DNA of 64,000 nt from Rhizobium sp. P32RR-XVIII (GTDB lineage: Bacteria > Pseudomonadota > Alphaproteobacteria > Rhizobiales > Rhizobiaceae), in assembly GCF_012641395.1 (NCBI RefSeq), contig NZ_JABAIH010000002.1, positions 558,001 through 622,000 on the forward strand, read 5' to 3'. The first letter of the stretch is position 1. Every line of letters begins with the position of its first letter. Below are positions 8,665 through 16,208 of this stretch, one piece after another. Made by a program: the position numbers and the translations under genes. Under the pieces are notes generated by a model. That model saw only the letters and a list, made by a program, of their open reading frames with translations, was not told the DNA's origin and did no database searches.

Positions 8665-8729
8665 AACGGCAAGGTGCAAAGGTGCAGGTGCAACCCCCTT
8701 TTAAGGGTTGCACCAATGCACCTGCACCT
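8594..8729. repeat. AGGTGCA iteron-like array, candidate replication origin
   Basis: Eleven perfect AGGTGCA copies occur in 136 bp: direct at 8594, 8607, 8618, 8672, 8680 and 8686, inverted at 8625, 8640, 8646, 8717 and 8723, plus a six-of-seven inverted copy at 8709. The pair at 8618-8631 is a palindrome and several copies share their end base. The array straddles the stop codon of the RepA-like gene. Placement next to a replication ATPase is typical of an origin with iterons. Binding is inferred. Confidence 0.72.
8687..8714 (+). terminator. Perfect 10-bp hairpin inside the repeat array
   Basis: GGTGCAACCC (8687-8696) pairs perfectly with GGGTTGCACC (8705-8714) around the 8-nt loop CCTTTTAA. 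It lacks a T-tract, so it may be an origin hairpin or single-strand initiation structure, or a weak terminator after the ATPase gene. Confidence 0.4.
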
Positions 8730-8767
8730 GCCGAGGGTGAATTTGAATTTTGAACTAGGAGGGACCA

Positions 8768-9547
8768 ATGACCATTCCGCAAAACTTAAGAACCGCAGCA
8801 GCCCGCACTACAGCCGAACGGCTGGCCAGCGAATTGATTGCAGCGAATGACAACACACCTCCACGCGGCAGGAAGCGGGTGTCGCGTCACACCCGGCCTG
8901 CCATGAACTGGTCGATGAAACACGACCCGTTCGGCGCGGCATGTCTGTGGCTGGTTGCCCGCCAGCGACTGCCGGACGACACAATAGTGGCTAATGATAA
9001 TCATGAGCCAGTTGAGGGCGGGTTAGAAGTGCGCAGGAACGGCACGGCACGCGGGAAGTCCAAAGCGAAGAAAAACCTTGGAGCACATCTTGCGTTGCCT
9101 GCCGTTTTGCCTCGACTGGGCGACGGTGAGCCGCAACCGGCGCGAACGGGCAACTGGGGCGCGTGGTACGATATGCGGCCGCAGAACGACGTGGATGAGC
9201 TTTCCGACAACTTCGAAGTGTACGGCTCGTGTGCTGATGCCATTGCGGCCGGATGTGACTTCATGGGCGCGGAAAGCGGCTTGGGAACACCACGGCCCGG
9301 CAAATCAAAAGGCAGCCCGTTGAAGGTGGATGAGCATGAATTTGACGAACCGCCTGACGATATCAACCTAGTCATTGAGACTATGCTAGCGCGAGGAGAT
9401 CTTGCGACCGTTGGCCGAGCGTTTGGCGCTCAGGGCAGGTACGCGGACAAGAAAGGCGCCGAATTGCTGCGGAAAGCGATGGAATGGGCAAAGGAGCAAA
9501 TTGCCGAAAGCAATTTTCGTGCCAATGTTACAAATCGCGTAGCGTAG
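8768..9547 (+). CDS. Hypothetical element protein (259 aa), last gene before the head operon
   Basis: The start follows a very strong site (TAGGAGG at 8756-8762). The N-terminal 90 residues are basic and carry ANDN twice (26-29 and 75-78). The middle is acidic, and the C-terminal 50 residues (IETMLARGDLATVGRAFGAQ, then a long helix) look like a compact helical domain. No family is recognised. Because no small terminase is visible elsewhere and this gene sits just upstream of the packaging operon, a DNA-recognition role is conceivable but unproven. Confidence 0.7.
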   Translation: MTIPQNLRTAAARTTAERLASELIAANDNTPPRGRKRVSRHTRPAMNWSMKHDPFGAACLWLVARQRLPDDTIVANDNHEPVEGGLEVRRNGTARGKSKAKKNLGAHLALPAVLPRLGDGEPQPARTGNWGAWYDMRPQNDVDELSDNFEVYGSCADAIAAGCDFMGAESGLGTPRPGKSKGSPLKVDEHEFDEPPDDINLVIETMLARGDLATVGRAFGAQGRYADKKGAELLRKAMEWAKEQIAESNFRANVTNRVA

Positions 9548-9573
9548 TTTCGCTATAAGCATAAGACTTAAAC

Positions 9574-9597
9574 AAGCCGCCTCACCGGGCGGCTTTT
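9574..9597 (+). terminator. Intrinsic terminator ending the early operon
   Basis: AAGCCGCC (9574-9581) pairs with GGCGGCTT (9588-9595) around a 6-nt loop and runs into a TTTT tract. It lies 27 bp after the hypothetical gene and separates the replication module from the head operon. Confidence 0.85.
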
Positions 9598-9893
9598 CTA
9601 TTGGGTGGAGTTCATTTCAGAGATTTTCGCCACCCAGCCAGGCTGCTGTCGCTACCGGCACCTGGCACCTATTCGCTGCTCGACCCAGCGATAGCCGCAC
9701 AACTGCCTCCTCAGTTGAAAGCCTGCGTCTGGACATAGCGCAGGCCCTGCGGCGACCCATTGCCGTACATCGGATGTACATGGCGGCAATACCATCCGCC
9801 CGCGTGACGCGTGGCGTTGATCGAGCCGAGCCGCCGGAGCGTCCTGCAACGGTGGCTCGGCTTTCGTTTTTCATCCATTGATAAGGATCCGCC
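9598..9893. other. Non-coding spacer between replication and head modules
   Basis: About 300 bp without a supported gene. A 45-codon frame starts at a TTG (9601) but has no ribosome-binding site. A second hairpin, AGCCGAGCCGCC near 9825 with GGTGGCTCGGCTT near 9853, is followed by a T-rich run. It may be a terminator or attenuator just upstream of the first head gene. The promoter of the head operon must lie here or be supplied by read-through. Confidence 0.5.
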
Positions 9894-10247
9894 ATGCTTG
9901 ACGAGCTCAAGGACGATATCACGCGCTCGCTTACCGGCACGCTGCGGCCTGCAGCGCTCTATCGCGCAACAACTATTGACGATGGCTACGGCAACCAAGT
10001 CCCAGGCGGATGGGGTTCGCCCCATGCGTGCGAAGGTGTGCGTGGAAGCTATGACGCTCAGTATGCTGGCGAGGCCGGTATCCCACGCACGGCTGCGCGG
10101 ATTGAGTTGCTTGCTGGCACGCTCGATATGGCGCCCGAGCGATTGGACAAGATTGAGATTGATGGCGGCGCGTGGCTGATAGTCGAGATCGAAGTCGATC
10201 CCGCTGGCGTGCTGTGGGTGTGCCAGTGCTCAGAGGCGACGCCATGA
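9894..10247 (+). CDS. Phage head-tail joining / head-closure protein
   Basis: A 117-residue protein preceded by AAGGA. The pattern RPAALYRATTIDDGYGN, a central strand-rich part and a C-terminal DKIEIDGGAWLIVEIEVDP match the head-completion (stopper) proteins of HK97-type phages. These sit under the connector ring and accept the tail. In a satellite, such a protein would let its own capsid accept helper-phage tails. Its stop overlaps the terminase start (ATGA). Confidence 0.68.
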   Translation: MLDELKDDITRSLTGTLRPAALYRATTIDDGYGNQVPGGWGSPHACEGVRGSYDAQYAGEAGIPRTAARIELLAGTLDMAPERLDKIEIDGGAWLIVEIEVDPAGVLWVCQCSEATP

Positions 10248-11857
10248 GCAATCCGGTTCCAATGCCCAAGAAACCCCCTCGCAGCGGGACCGGTGGGGGA
10301 GTGTTGCTTTCTCTCTCCCGAAAAAAATCCAAGGAAAAAACGGCTGCTGAAATCGCCATTGCCTTCCTCGAAACCCTCAAGATTCCGGAAGGCCCGAACG
10401 CCGGCAAGCCGCTGAAACTGGCTGAATTCCAGAAGTCCTTTGTCCGTGGCGCGCTCGACCCGGCGAACATGGTCGGCGTTTTGAGCATTGGACGCGGCAA
10501 CGCGAAAACGGCACTATCGAGCGGCTTGGCTCTAGCGGCGCTTGTCGGAAAGCTCGACGCGCAGCCAAAGCGGGAAATCATCTTCGCGGCTCGTAACAGG
10601 GACCAGGCCAAGATAGCCTTTGGGTTCTTGTGCGGCTTTATCGAGAGCCTTCCCGCCGACGAGCAAGAACTGTTCACAATCCGGCGCGGCTCACGCTTGG
10701 AAGTCGAATATGGCGGCAACGGCGGCGGGCTTGCTCGATGCATCGCGGCCGACGGCAAGTCGATCCTTGGCGGCGCTCCTAACCTTGCGATCCTCGACGA
10801 GCGGGCCGCATGGGAGCGCGACAAGGGCGACAACCTCGAAAACGCCATTTTGTCGGGCCTTGGAAAGCGAGGCGGCCGGTGTTTGATCATCTCGACTTCG
10901 GCACCCGATGACAGCAACACGTTCAGCCGGTGGCTCGATGAACCACCACCCGGCACCTACGTTCAAGAGCACCGGCCGCCATTCGGCCTGCCTGCCGACG
11001 ATGCGGAAAGCCTGCTGATCGCCAATCCCGGCGCGGCTGAAGGCATCGGAGCATCGCTGGAGTGGCTACAAGCTCAAGCACGGCGCGCCATTGCTCGCGG
11101 CGGCTCGGCTCTGTCGTCCTTCCGCAATCTCAACAGGAACGAGCGCGTTTCGACCGAAGATCGCAGCGTGCTTGTCACGGTGGATGAATGGTTGAGTGCC
11201 GAAGTGTCTCCCGACGATCTCCCGCCACGTGAAGGCGAGTGCATTCTCGGCATCGATCTGGGCGGCTCCCGTTCCATGTCAGCGGCAGCGTTCTACTGGC
11301 CTCAAACGGGCCGGCTGGAAGCTGTCGGCACGTTCCCGACAAAACCCAGCCTTGCCGACCGTGGCGCGGCAGACGGCGTGTCTGGCCGGTATGTGGAAAT
11401 GCAGGAACGCGGCGAGCTTTCCGTTCTGGGCGAGAACACCGTTCCACCCGGCGCATGGCTCGCGAGCGTCGTCAGGCTGGTTGATGGCTCGACCATTAGC
11501 TCCATCGTTGGCGACCGTTTCCGGCACGCTGAATTCGTGGAAGCCATGCAGGGCGCCGGGCTCTCTCGGATCCCGTTCATATGGCGCGGTTTCGGCTGGA
11601 AAGACGGCTCGGAAGACATCGAACGTTTCCGGCGCGCACTGTTTGACGGTCTGGTGAAAACCCGTCCATCACTGCTGCTGCGATCGGCCATGGCAGATGC
11701 CATCACGCTGATTGACCCGGCCGGCAACGCGAAGCTGGCAAAGGCCCGATCGCTGGGCCGTATCGACCCGGCTGCCGCTGCGATCCTGGCAGTTGCGGAA
11801 GGCTCTCGGCGCATGGCTCGGCCTACCAAGAAGCTGCGGGCCGCATCGTGGGTGTGA
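10244..11857 (+). CDS. terL: Phage terminase large subunit
   Basis: ATG 10244 is chosen because it overlaps the preceding stop as ATGA; the product is 537 residues. The ATPase domain shows Walker A GRGNAKT at 83-89, AARNRDQAK in the following strand-helix region, and Walker B LAILDE at 181-186. A C-terminal RNase H-like nuclease domain begins with GIDLGGSRS, where Asp338 is a likely metal ligand. It belongs to the Terminase_1 (HK97-like) group and would cut and pump element DNA into preformed heads. No small subunit is recognisable nearby. Confidence 0.93.
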   Translation: MSNPVPMPKKPPRSGTGGGVLLSLSRKKSKEKTAAEIAIAFLETLKIPEGPNAGKPLKLAEFQKSFVRGALDPANMVGVLSIGRGNAKTALSSGLALAALVGKLDAQPKREIIFAARNRDQAKIAFGFLCGFIESLPADEQELFTIRRGSRLEVEYGGNGGGLARCIAADGKSILGGAPNLAILDERAAWERDKGDNLENAILSGLGKRGGRCLIISTSAPDDSNTFSRWLDEPPPGTYVQEHRPPFGLPADDAESLLIANPGAAEGIGASLEWLQAQARRAIARGGSALSSFRNLNRNERVSTEDRSVLVTVDEWLSAEVSPDDLPPREGECILGIDLGGSRSMSAAAFYWPQTGRLEAVGTFPTKPSLADRGAADGVSGRYVEMQERGELSVLGENTVPPGAWLASVVRLVDGSTISSIVGDRFRHAEFVEAMQGAGLSRIPFIWRGFGWKDGSEDIERFRRALFDGLVKTRPSLLLRSAMADAITLIDPAGNAKLAKARSLGRIDPAAAAILAVAEGSRRMARPTKKLRAASWV

Positions 11858-12120
11858 TGCATCACGATGCCCGATGGTGGCCGGTTCGAACGGCCGCTGT
11901 CCGTAGAGACGACTTCAAATGCCAGGAATGCGGCGCCCGCGGCCGGCTAGAAGTTCATCACGTAATACCGGTTCGGCAGGCACCGGAACTAGCTTACTCG
12001 CTGGGCAACCTGAAGACGCTCTGCACTGACTGCCACCTGCAATACACGCTGGCCGAACGTGGCCAGCTTCCATCGCCAGAGCGTGAAGCTTGGCAATCCC
12101 TCCTAAACAAAGGAATCTAA
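11857..12120 (+). CDS. HNH endonuclease of the packaging module
   Basis: An 87-residue HNH protein starting at the TGATG overlap with terL. It has CQEC at 22-25, VHHVIP with His34 and His35, Asn51, and CTDCH at 56-60, the full zinc-binding beta-beta-alpha metal signature. In HK97-type phages a small HNH protein next to the terminase is needed for efficient cos cleavage. Its position between terL and the capsid gene supports the same job here. Confidence 0.92.
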   Translation: MHHDARWWPVRTAAVRRDDFKCQECGARGRLEVHHVIPVRQAPELAYSLGNLKTLCTDCHLQYTLAERGQLPSPEREAWQSLLNKGI

Positions 12121-13377
12121 ATGCTTGAATCTGTTAAAATCCAGCGTCGCCAGAGCGAAATCCGTCAGGCGCTCGCCGCTCTTGTCGGCAAGTCCGACGC
12201 CACGGCCGACGAGATCCGATCCATGGAGACAATGGACGCGGAATACCGTTCGAACGAAACCCGTTACCGCGCCTCGCTGATCGCTGAAGACACCGAACGC
12301 CGGGACGCCAAGGGCGAACTGGAAACCCGTTCGGATCGCGAATATGCCGACCTGATTGACCGCTTCGAAATGCGCCAGGTCGCGCTGTTCCTCGATGAGG
12401 GCAAGGCGCTGGCCGGTGAGACTGCCGAAGTCGTGCAGGAACTCCGTGCCAAGGGTGGCTATCGTGGTTGCCCGGTTCCGCTTGAGGCGTTCGCGCTCGA
12501 ACAGCGCGCCGGCGAGACCGTTGCTTCCGGTACGCCTTCGCCAAAGATGACTGCCCCGATTATCGATCGCCTGTTCCCGGCCAGCGTGGCCGCGCAAATG
12601 GGTGTCCAGATGATCAACATTGCATCTGGCTCGGAAGAATGGCCGCTCACCGCTTCATCGGTAACGGCTGGTTGGCAGGCTACCGAAACCGGCAACGTGG
12701 CTGGCCCGACTGTCTACTCGACGGCGCAGCGCAGCGTGGCTCCGAACTCGACGCTGGGCGTGCAGATGAAGATCACGCGGAAGGCGCTCAAGCAGTCCGG
12801 TGACGCTCTGGAACAGGCCGTCCGCCGTGATATGAACGGTGCGATGGCTGTTGCACTCGACAAGGCGGTTTTCCAAGGCGCTGGTGCTTCCGGTGAGCCT
12901 GCTGGCCTTCTCGTCGGATCGTATGGCATCACCTCGACGGCAGTTGCGGCTGCTGCATCGTGGGCTGCGTTCAGGAGCGCGATTGTTCGCTTTATGACCG
13001 ATAACGCCATCACTGGTCCTGGCGCCGTAAACCTGCTGATCCGTCCGGAAGTCTTCGACAAGATGGATGGCACGTACATCACGTCGACGGCCGTTACCGA
13101 GTGGGACCGCCTCACCAAGAACGTTGGTTCGCCGGTTATGACCACGAACGCGCTTGCCGCTCCGACCGGCTCGCCGCTCGCAACCAAGGCACTGCTGACG
13201 ACTTCGATTGGTGGCGTGGCTCCTGCGGTTCTCGCCACTTGGGGCGCCGTCGATTTGATCCGTGACGTTTATTCGGACGCTGCTTCTGGTGGCCTGCGCC
13301 TGACTGGTCTGGTCACGGCTGACGTGAGCGCACTGCGTTCGCAGCAGCTTCAGATCCTCACGGGCGTGCAGGTCTAA
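12121..13377 (+). CDS. HK97-fold major capsid protein
   Basis: 418 residues, starting one base after the HNH stop with AAAGGA upstream. The N-terminal 105 residues are charged and helical and look like the scaffolding delta domain removed by the prohead protease. From about residue 130 the HK97 fold begins (SPKMTAPIIDRLFPASV), continuing through the spine helix (KITRKALKQSG and LEQAVRRDMNGAMAVALDKA) and the A-domain (GPGAVNLLIRPEVFDKM). Length and layout are normal for Phage_capsid proteins. The protease gene follows at once. Confidence 0.93.
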   Translation: MLESVKIQRRQSEIRQALAALVGKSDATADEIRSMETMDAEYRSNETRYRASLIAEDTERRDAKGELETRSDREYADLIDRFEMRQVALFLDEGKALAGETAEVVQELRAKGGYRGCPVPLEAFALEQRAGETVASGTPSPKMTAPIIDRLFPASVAAQMGVQMINIASGSEEWPLTASSVTAGWQATETGNVAGPTVYSTAQRSVAPNSTLGVQMKITRKALKQSGDALEQAVRRDMNGAMAVALDKAVFQGAGASGEPAGLLVGSYGITSTAVAAAASWAAFRSAIVRFMTDNAITGPGAVNLLIRPEVFDKMDGTYITSTAVTEWDRLTKNVGSPVMTTNALAAPTGSPLATKALLTTSIGGVAPAVLATWGAVDLIRDVYSDAASGGLRLTGLVTADVSALRSQQLQILTGVQV

Positions 13378-13929
13378 ATGCTCTACGGCGCTCCGACAAC
13401 TTTTGAAATCCGCACGGAAGGCGGCTCGACCAGGTTGTCGGGCGCTTTCCCTTATGGCTCGGAAACAACGCTCGGCAACGGCAGGCGGGAACGCTTTGCC
13501 GGTCGCGCTTTCCGCGCCCGCATCGAGGCAGGCGAGAATATCTTTCTCCTCGCCGGTCATGATCCTGAAAAACCGCTGGCCTCTACGGAGGCCGGCTCGC
13601 TCACGCTTCGCGACGACGACAACGCGCTTCACATCGAGGCACGCGTTGCGGCGACAACTAGCTGGGCGCATGACGCACTGGCTGCTCTTGCGGCTGGGCT
13701 CACCAAGGGCATTAGCCCTGGCTTTCGCGTGTCTCCTGGCGGTGACATGGTTACCCGCTCGGCGGATGGCCTATTGCGCACCGTCACGACGGCTGACTTG
13801 TTCGAGGTGAGTTTGGTCACACGGCCCGCATACGACCAGGCACAGATCGCGGCCCGGTCCTGGACTCTCGCCAATGAAGAGGCACCGGACGCTGGACTGC
13901 GGCGCGTACTGAGCAGATGGAGGGCTTGA
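13378..13929 (+). CDS. HK97-family prohead protease
   Basis: 183 residues. The S78/U35-type active site is visible as His61 in LLAGHDPEKPLAS, Ser113 in GISPGFRV, and Glu143 in LFEVSLVTRPAY. It should trim the capsid delta domain during maturation. It lies directly downstream of the capsid gene, whereas in HK97 the protease precedes the capsid. The stop overlaps the connector start (TGATG). Confidence 0.92.
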   Translation: MLYGAPTTFEIRTEGGSTRLSGAFPYGSETTLGNGRRERFAGRAFRARIEAGENIFLLAGHDPEKPLASTEAGSLTLRDDDNALHIEARVAATTSWAHDALAALAAGLTKGISPGFRVSPGGDMVTRSADGLLRTVTTADLFEVSLVTRPAYDQAQIAARSWTLANEEAPDAGLRRVLSRWRA

Positions 13930-14435
13930 TGGCTGTAACAATCAAACAAACGGAAGGCGCGCCGGAATCCTATCCCGTGCTGGATCCGGCTGTGTCTGAT
14001 TCCGTGTGGCAGCGCATCGAAGCCTACACGGCCCACCGCTATACTACTCGATCGATTGAGTGGATCGTCGAAGGCTGCGGGGAATGGCATCCGCCCTTGG
14101 CGCCGGCAACCATCTCGACAGTGGAAGTCTGGCGCGGGGATGTTTGGGCCTCCGATATCCTCTCCCCTTCGCCGATGGGTGGCTATTGTTTGACTGGCGG
14201 CACGTACCGTTTCACCGGCACAGTTGGCGGCGGCGAAGTTCCTGCGGCTGTGTCTGAGGCAGCGCAGCGGCTATCCGCATACATGGCGGCCAGTATCAAG
14301 TCGGCAGGGCTGACACGCGAGCGCGTGACAGCGGGCAGCGTCACCGTCGACAAGTCCCGCTCGGCTTCTTGGGCGGCGCAGGCAATGGCAAATAGCGGCG
14401 CTGGCGACTTACTGCGCAATTTCAGGAGGGTCTAA
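13929..14435 (+). CDS. gp6-like head-tail connector protein
   Basis: ATG 13929 is preferred over 13917 because the GGAGGG ribosome-binding site at 13918-13923 fits it and it overlaps the protease stop. The 168-residue product has the alpha-helical connector pattern (SDSVWQRIEAYTAHRYTTRS; C-terminal VPAAVSEAAQRLSAYMAAS) of HK97 gp6-type proteins that form the ring below the portal. The assignment rests on pattern and position. Confidence 0.68.
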   Translation: MAVTIKQTEGAPESYPVLDPAVSDSVWQRIEAYTAHRYTTRSIEWIVEGCGEWHPPLAPATISTVEVWRGDVWASDILSPSPMGGYCLTGGTYRFTGTVGGGEVPAAVSEAAQRLSAYMAASIKSAGLTRERVTAGSVTVDKSRSASWAAQAMANSGAGDLLRNFRRV

Positions 14436-15490
14436 TGAGTATCCTTGATTTCTTCCGAAGGCCCGTTGAAAAGCGCTCTGCCATGTCAGGCTTCACGGCC
14501 GAATTGATGGCGGCTCGAGAAAGCTACATCAGCGGCCGGCGCGGCATTGCCGAACTGACCGCCACGGCACAGTCATGCATCAGCCTATGGGAAGGTGCAT
14601 TTGCGCTTGCTGATGTCAGCGGCACAACCCTCCTCGATAGGCGCACGCTGGCACTCCTGGCCCGCTCGCTGGCGCTGAGAGGCGAGGCGGTATTCTTGAT
14701 ACGCGACAAGCTCGTGCCGTGCAGCGATTGGGATCTGTCCACACGTGACGGTGTGCCGCGTGCATACCGTGTCTCAATCTCCGAAGCAGGCGGCGGCACT
14801 ACGCAAACCGCACTGGCCGGCGAGGTTCTGCATCTGCGCATTGGTGCGGATCCTGTTGCACCATGGCTCGGTTCTGCACCGCTGCGGCGTGCATCACTGA
14901 CGGCTGGGCTGCTTCAGGCACTCGAAAGCGCACTGGCCGAAGTCTACGAGAACGCACCGCTCGGCTCGCAAATCGTTCCATACCCGGAAGGCCCCGAGAC
15001 CGACATGACAACGCTGGGGCGGAGCTTCCGTGGGCAGCGTGGTCGCGTGCTGTTGCGCGAGTCTGTCAACGTCTCGGCGGCTGGCGGCCCGGCTCCCGCC
15101 GTGGATTGGAAGCCAGCGGACGTTACTCCTGACATTGAACGTTCCATGTCGGTGGAAAGCCTTGCCGCGGCCCGTGATGCGATCAGCGGCGCGTTCGGCG
15201 TGCTCCCTGGCCTGTTTAACGCCTCGACGACCGGCCCGCTTGTACGCGAGGCCCAACGGCATCTGGCACAATGGACGTTGCAACCTATCGCGGCGCTCTT
15301 GAGCGAAGAGGCCAGCGAGAAGCTTGGCGGCCCGGTCAGCATCGACATGATGACACCAACTCAGGCTTTCGATGCTGGCGGTTCGGCCCGCGCACTGACG
15401 GCCATCATCCAGGCTCATGCGGCGGCGAAAGAGGCCGGCTTGGCGCCGGGCGTAGTTGATGCTGCGCTGGCCAAGCTGGATTGGAAATAA
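14435..15490 (+). CDS. Phage portal protein
   Basis: 351 residues, starting by TAATG overlap with the connector and preceded by AGGAGGG. It begins MSILDFFRRP like HK97-type portals and has LSRSLALRGE-type stem and wing segments. It also carries DPVAPWLGSAPLRRASLTAG, the GAFGVLPGLF region and VREAQRHLAQWTLQPIA near the C-terminus. It is somewhat shorter than typical HK97 portals. It forms the dodecameric DNA channel and is the last gene of the head operon, not the second as in HK97. Confidence 0.87.
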   Translation: MSILDFFRRPVEKRSAMSGFTAELMAARESYISGRRGIAELTATAQSCISLWEGAFALADVSGTTLLDRRTLALLARSLALRGEAVFLIRDKLVPCSDWDLSTRDGVPRAYRVSISEAGGGTTQTALAGEVLHLRIGADPVAPWLGSAPLRRASLTAGLLQALESALAEVYENAPLGSQIVPYPEGPETDMTTLGRSFRGQRGRVLLRESVNVSAAGGPAPAVDWKPADVTPDIERSMSVESLAAARDAISGAFGVLPGLFNASTTGPLVREAQRHLAQWTLQPIAALLSEEASEKLGGPVSIDMMTPTQAFDAGGSARALTAIIQAHAAAKEAGLAPGVVDAALAKLDWK

Positions 15491-15593
15491 GCTTATGGCG
15501 GGCCGCCTCGTGCGGCCTGCAACCTTGACGATCAGATGGTTTCGTGCAATACGAGCGTGCCCCAATAAAAATAACAATAAAGGGAGGCCCGTT

Positions 15594-15800
15594 ATGAAGC
15601 CAGCCGTGGCTCGCGAAATCAAATCCATTGCACAAGAAGCTGGAGCGGACAGTTGGGAACTGATCCGTGAGAACAAGCATCTTGTCATCGACTTCCACTT
15701 TGGCAGTCGCGTGATCCGGCAAGTGGTAGCTGCTACGCCATCCGGCCCGCGTGCTCGCCGGAACGAAGCGGCGTGGCTGAGGCGGCAAGCGGCCGCATGA
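15594..15800 (+). CDS. Small HicA-like protein (68 aa) at the right end of the element
   Basis: ATG 15594 follows GGGAGG. The 68 residues include KHLVIDFHFGSRVIRQVVAA and TPSGPRARRNEAAWLRR, which recall the HicA/dsRBD-like fold of small phage proteins. The catalytic His of HicA toxins is arguable and no antitoxin gene is present, so a toxin role is doubtful. It lies 103 bp after portal and may have its own expression. Confidence 0.6.
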   Translation: MKPAVAREIKSIAQEAGADSWELIRENKHLVIDFHFGSRVIRQVVAATPSGPRARRNEAAWLRRQAAA

Positions 15801-15807
15801 TCCATCA

Positions 15808-15889
15808 TGCGCCACGCGTGCGCCACGGAATTCCCGCTGACGCTGGGAAAGCCCGGAAAACATGGTAATTCTCGTTACTGTTTGGCGCA
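15808..15889. repeat. Candidate right arm-type sites (TGCGCCA repeats)
   Basis: TGCGCCA occurs at 15808-15814 and 15819-15825, phased 11 bp apart like the pair at the left end, and inverted as TGGCGCA at 15883-15889. All lie between the last gene and attR, where integrase and excisionase sites are expected. Confidence 0.5.
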
Positions 15890-15893
15890 TGAA

Positions 15894-15918
15894 AAACCCG
15901 CCAACTAAGGGCGGGTTT
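15894..15918. terminator. Terminator hairpin just inside attR
   Basis: AAACCCGCC (15894-15902) pairs with GGCGGGTTT (15910-15918) around a 7-nt loop, with A-rich DNA before and T after. It can work in both directions and would keep element and tRNA transcription apart. Confidence 0.75.
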
Positions 15919-15950
15919 ATCGATAAGTGATTGATATCACTGTGAAAATT

Positions 15951-16026
<76 letters not shown>

Positions 16027-16208
16027 AATGCGTGCCAACTACCAGATTCTGCCCGGGAGTAAAGGGGAAATCCGGCTTGGGCGCGATTTCGTGATCGATC
16101 ATAGCGCCGATCCCTCTTCATGTCATGAATGGAAGCTGAAGGGCCGCTTCAGGCGGAGTTCAGGGCCTAGGAGGCACGCTTTGCTCACCGTCATCTAGGA
16201 GGTGAGTC

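Noticed and set aside
8594..8729. Repeat array as a CRISPR
   Set aside because: The unit is 7 bp, in both orientations, with irregular spacing and no spacers or cas genes.
9711..10025. Minus-strand frame as a phage repressor
   Set aside because: No HTH, no ribosome-binding site, and it overlaps the well-supported head-closure gene and a terminator.
11857..12120. HNH gene as a homing endonuclease inside an intron or intein
   Set aside because: terL and the capsid gene are both intact around it; a small HNH gene beside the terminase is normal in HK97-type packaging modules.
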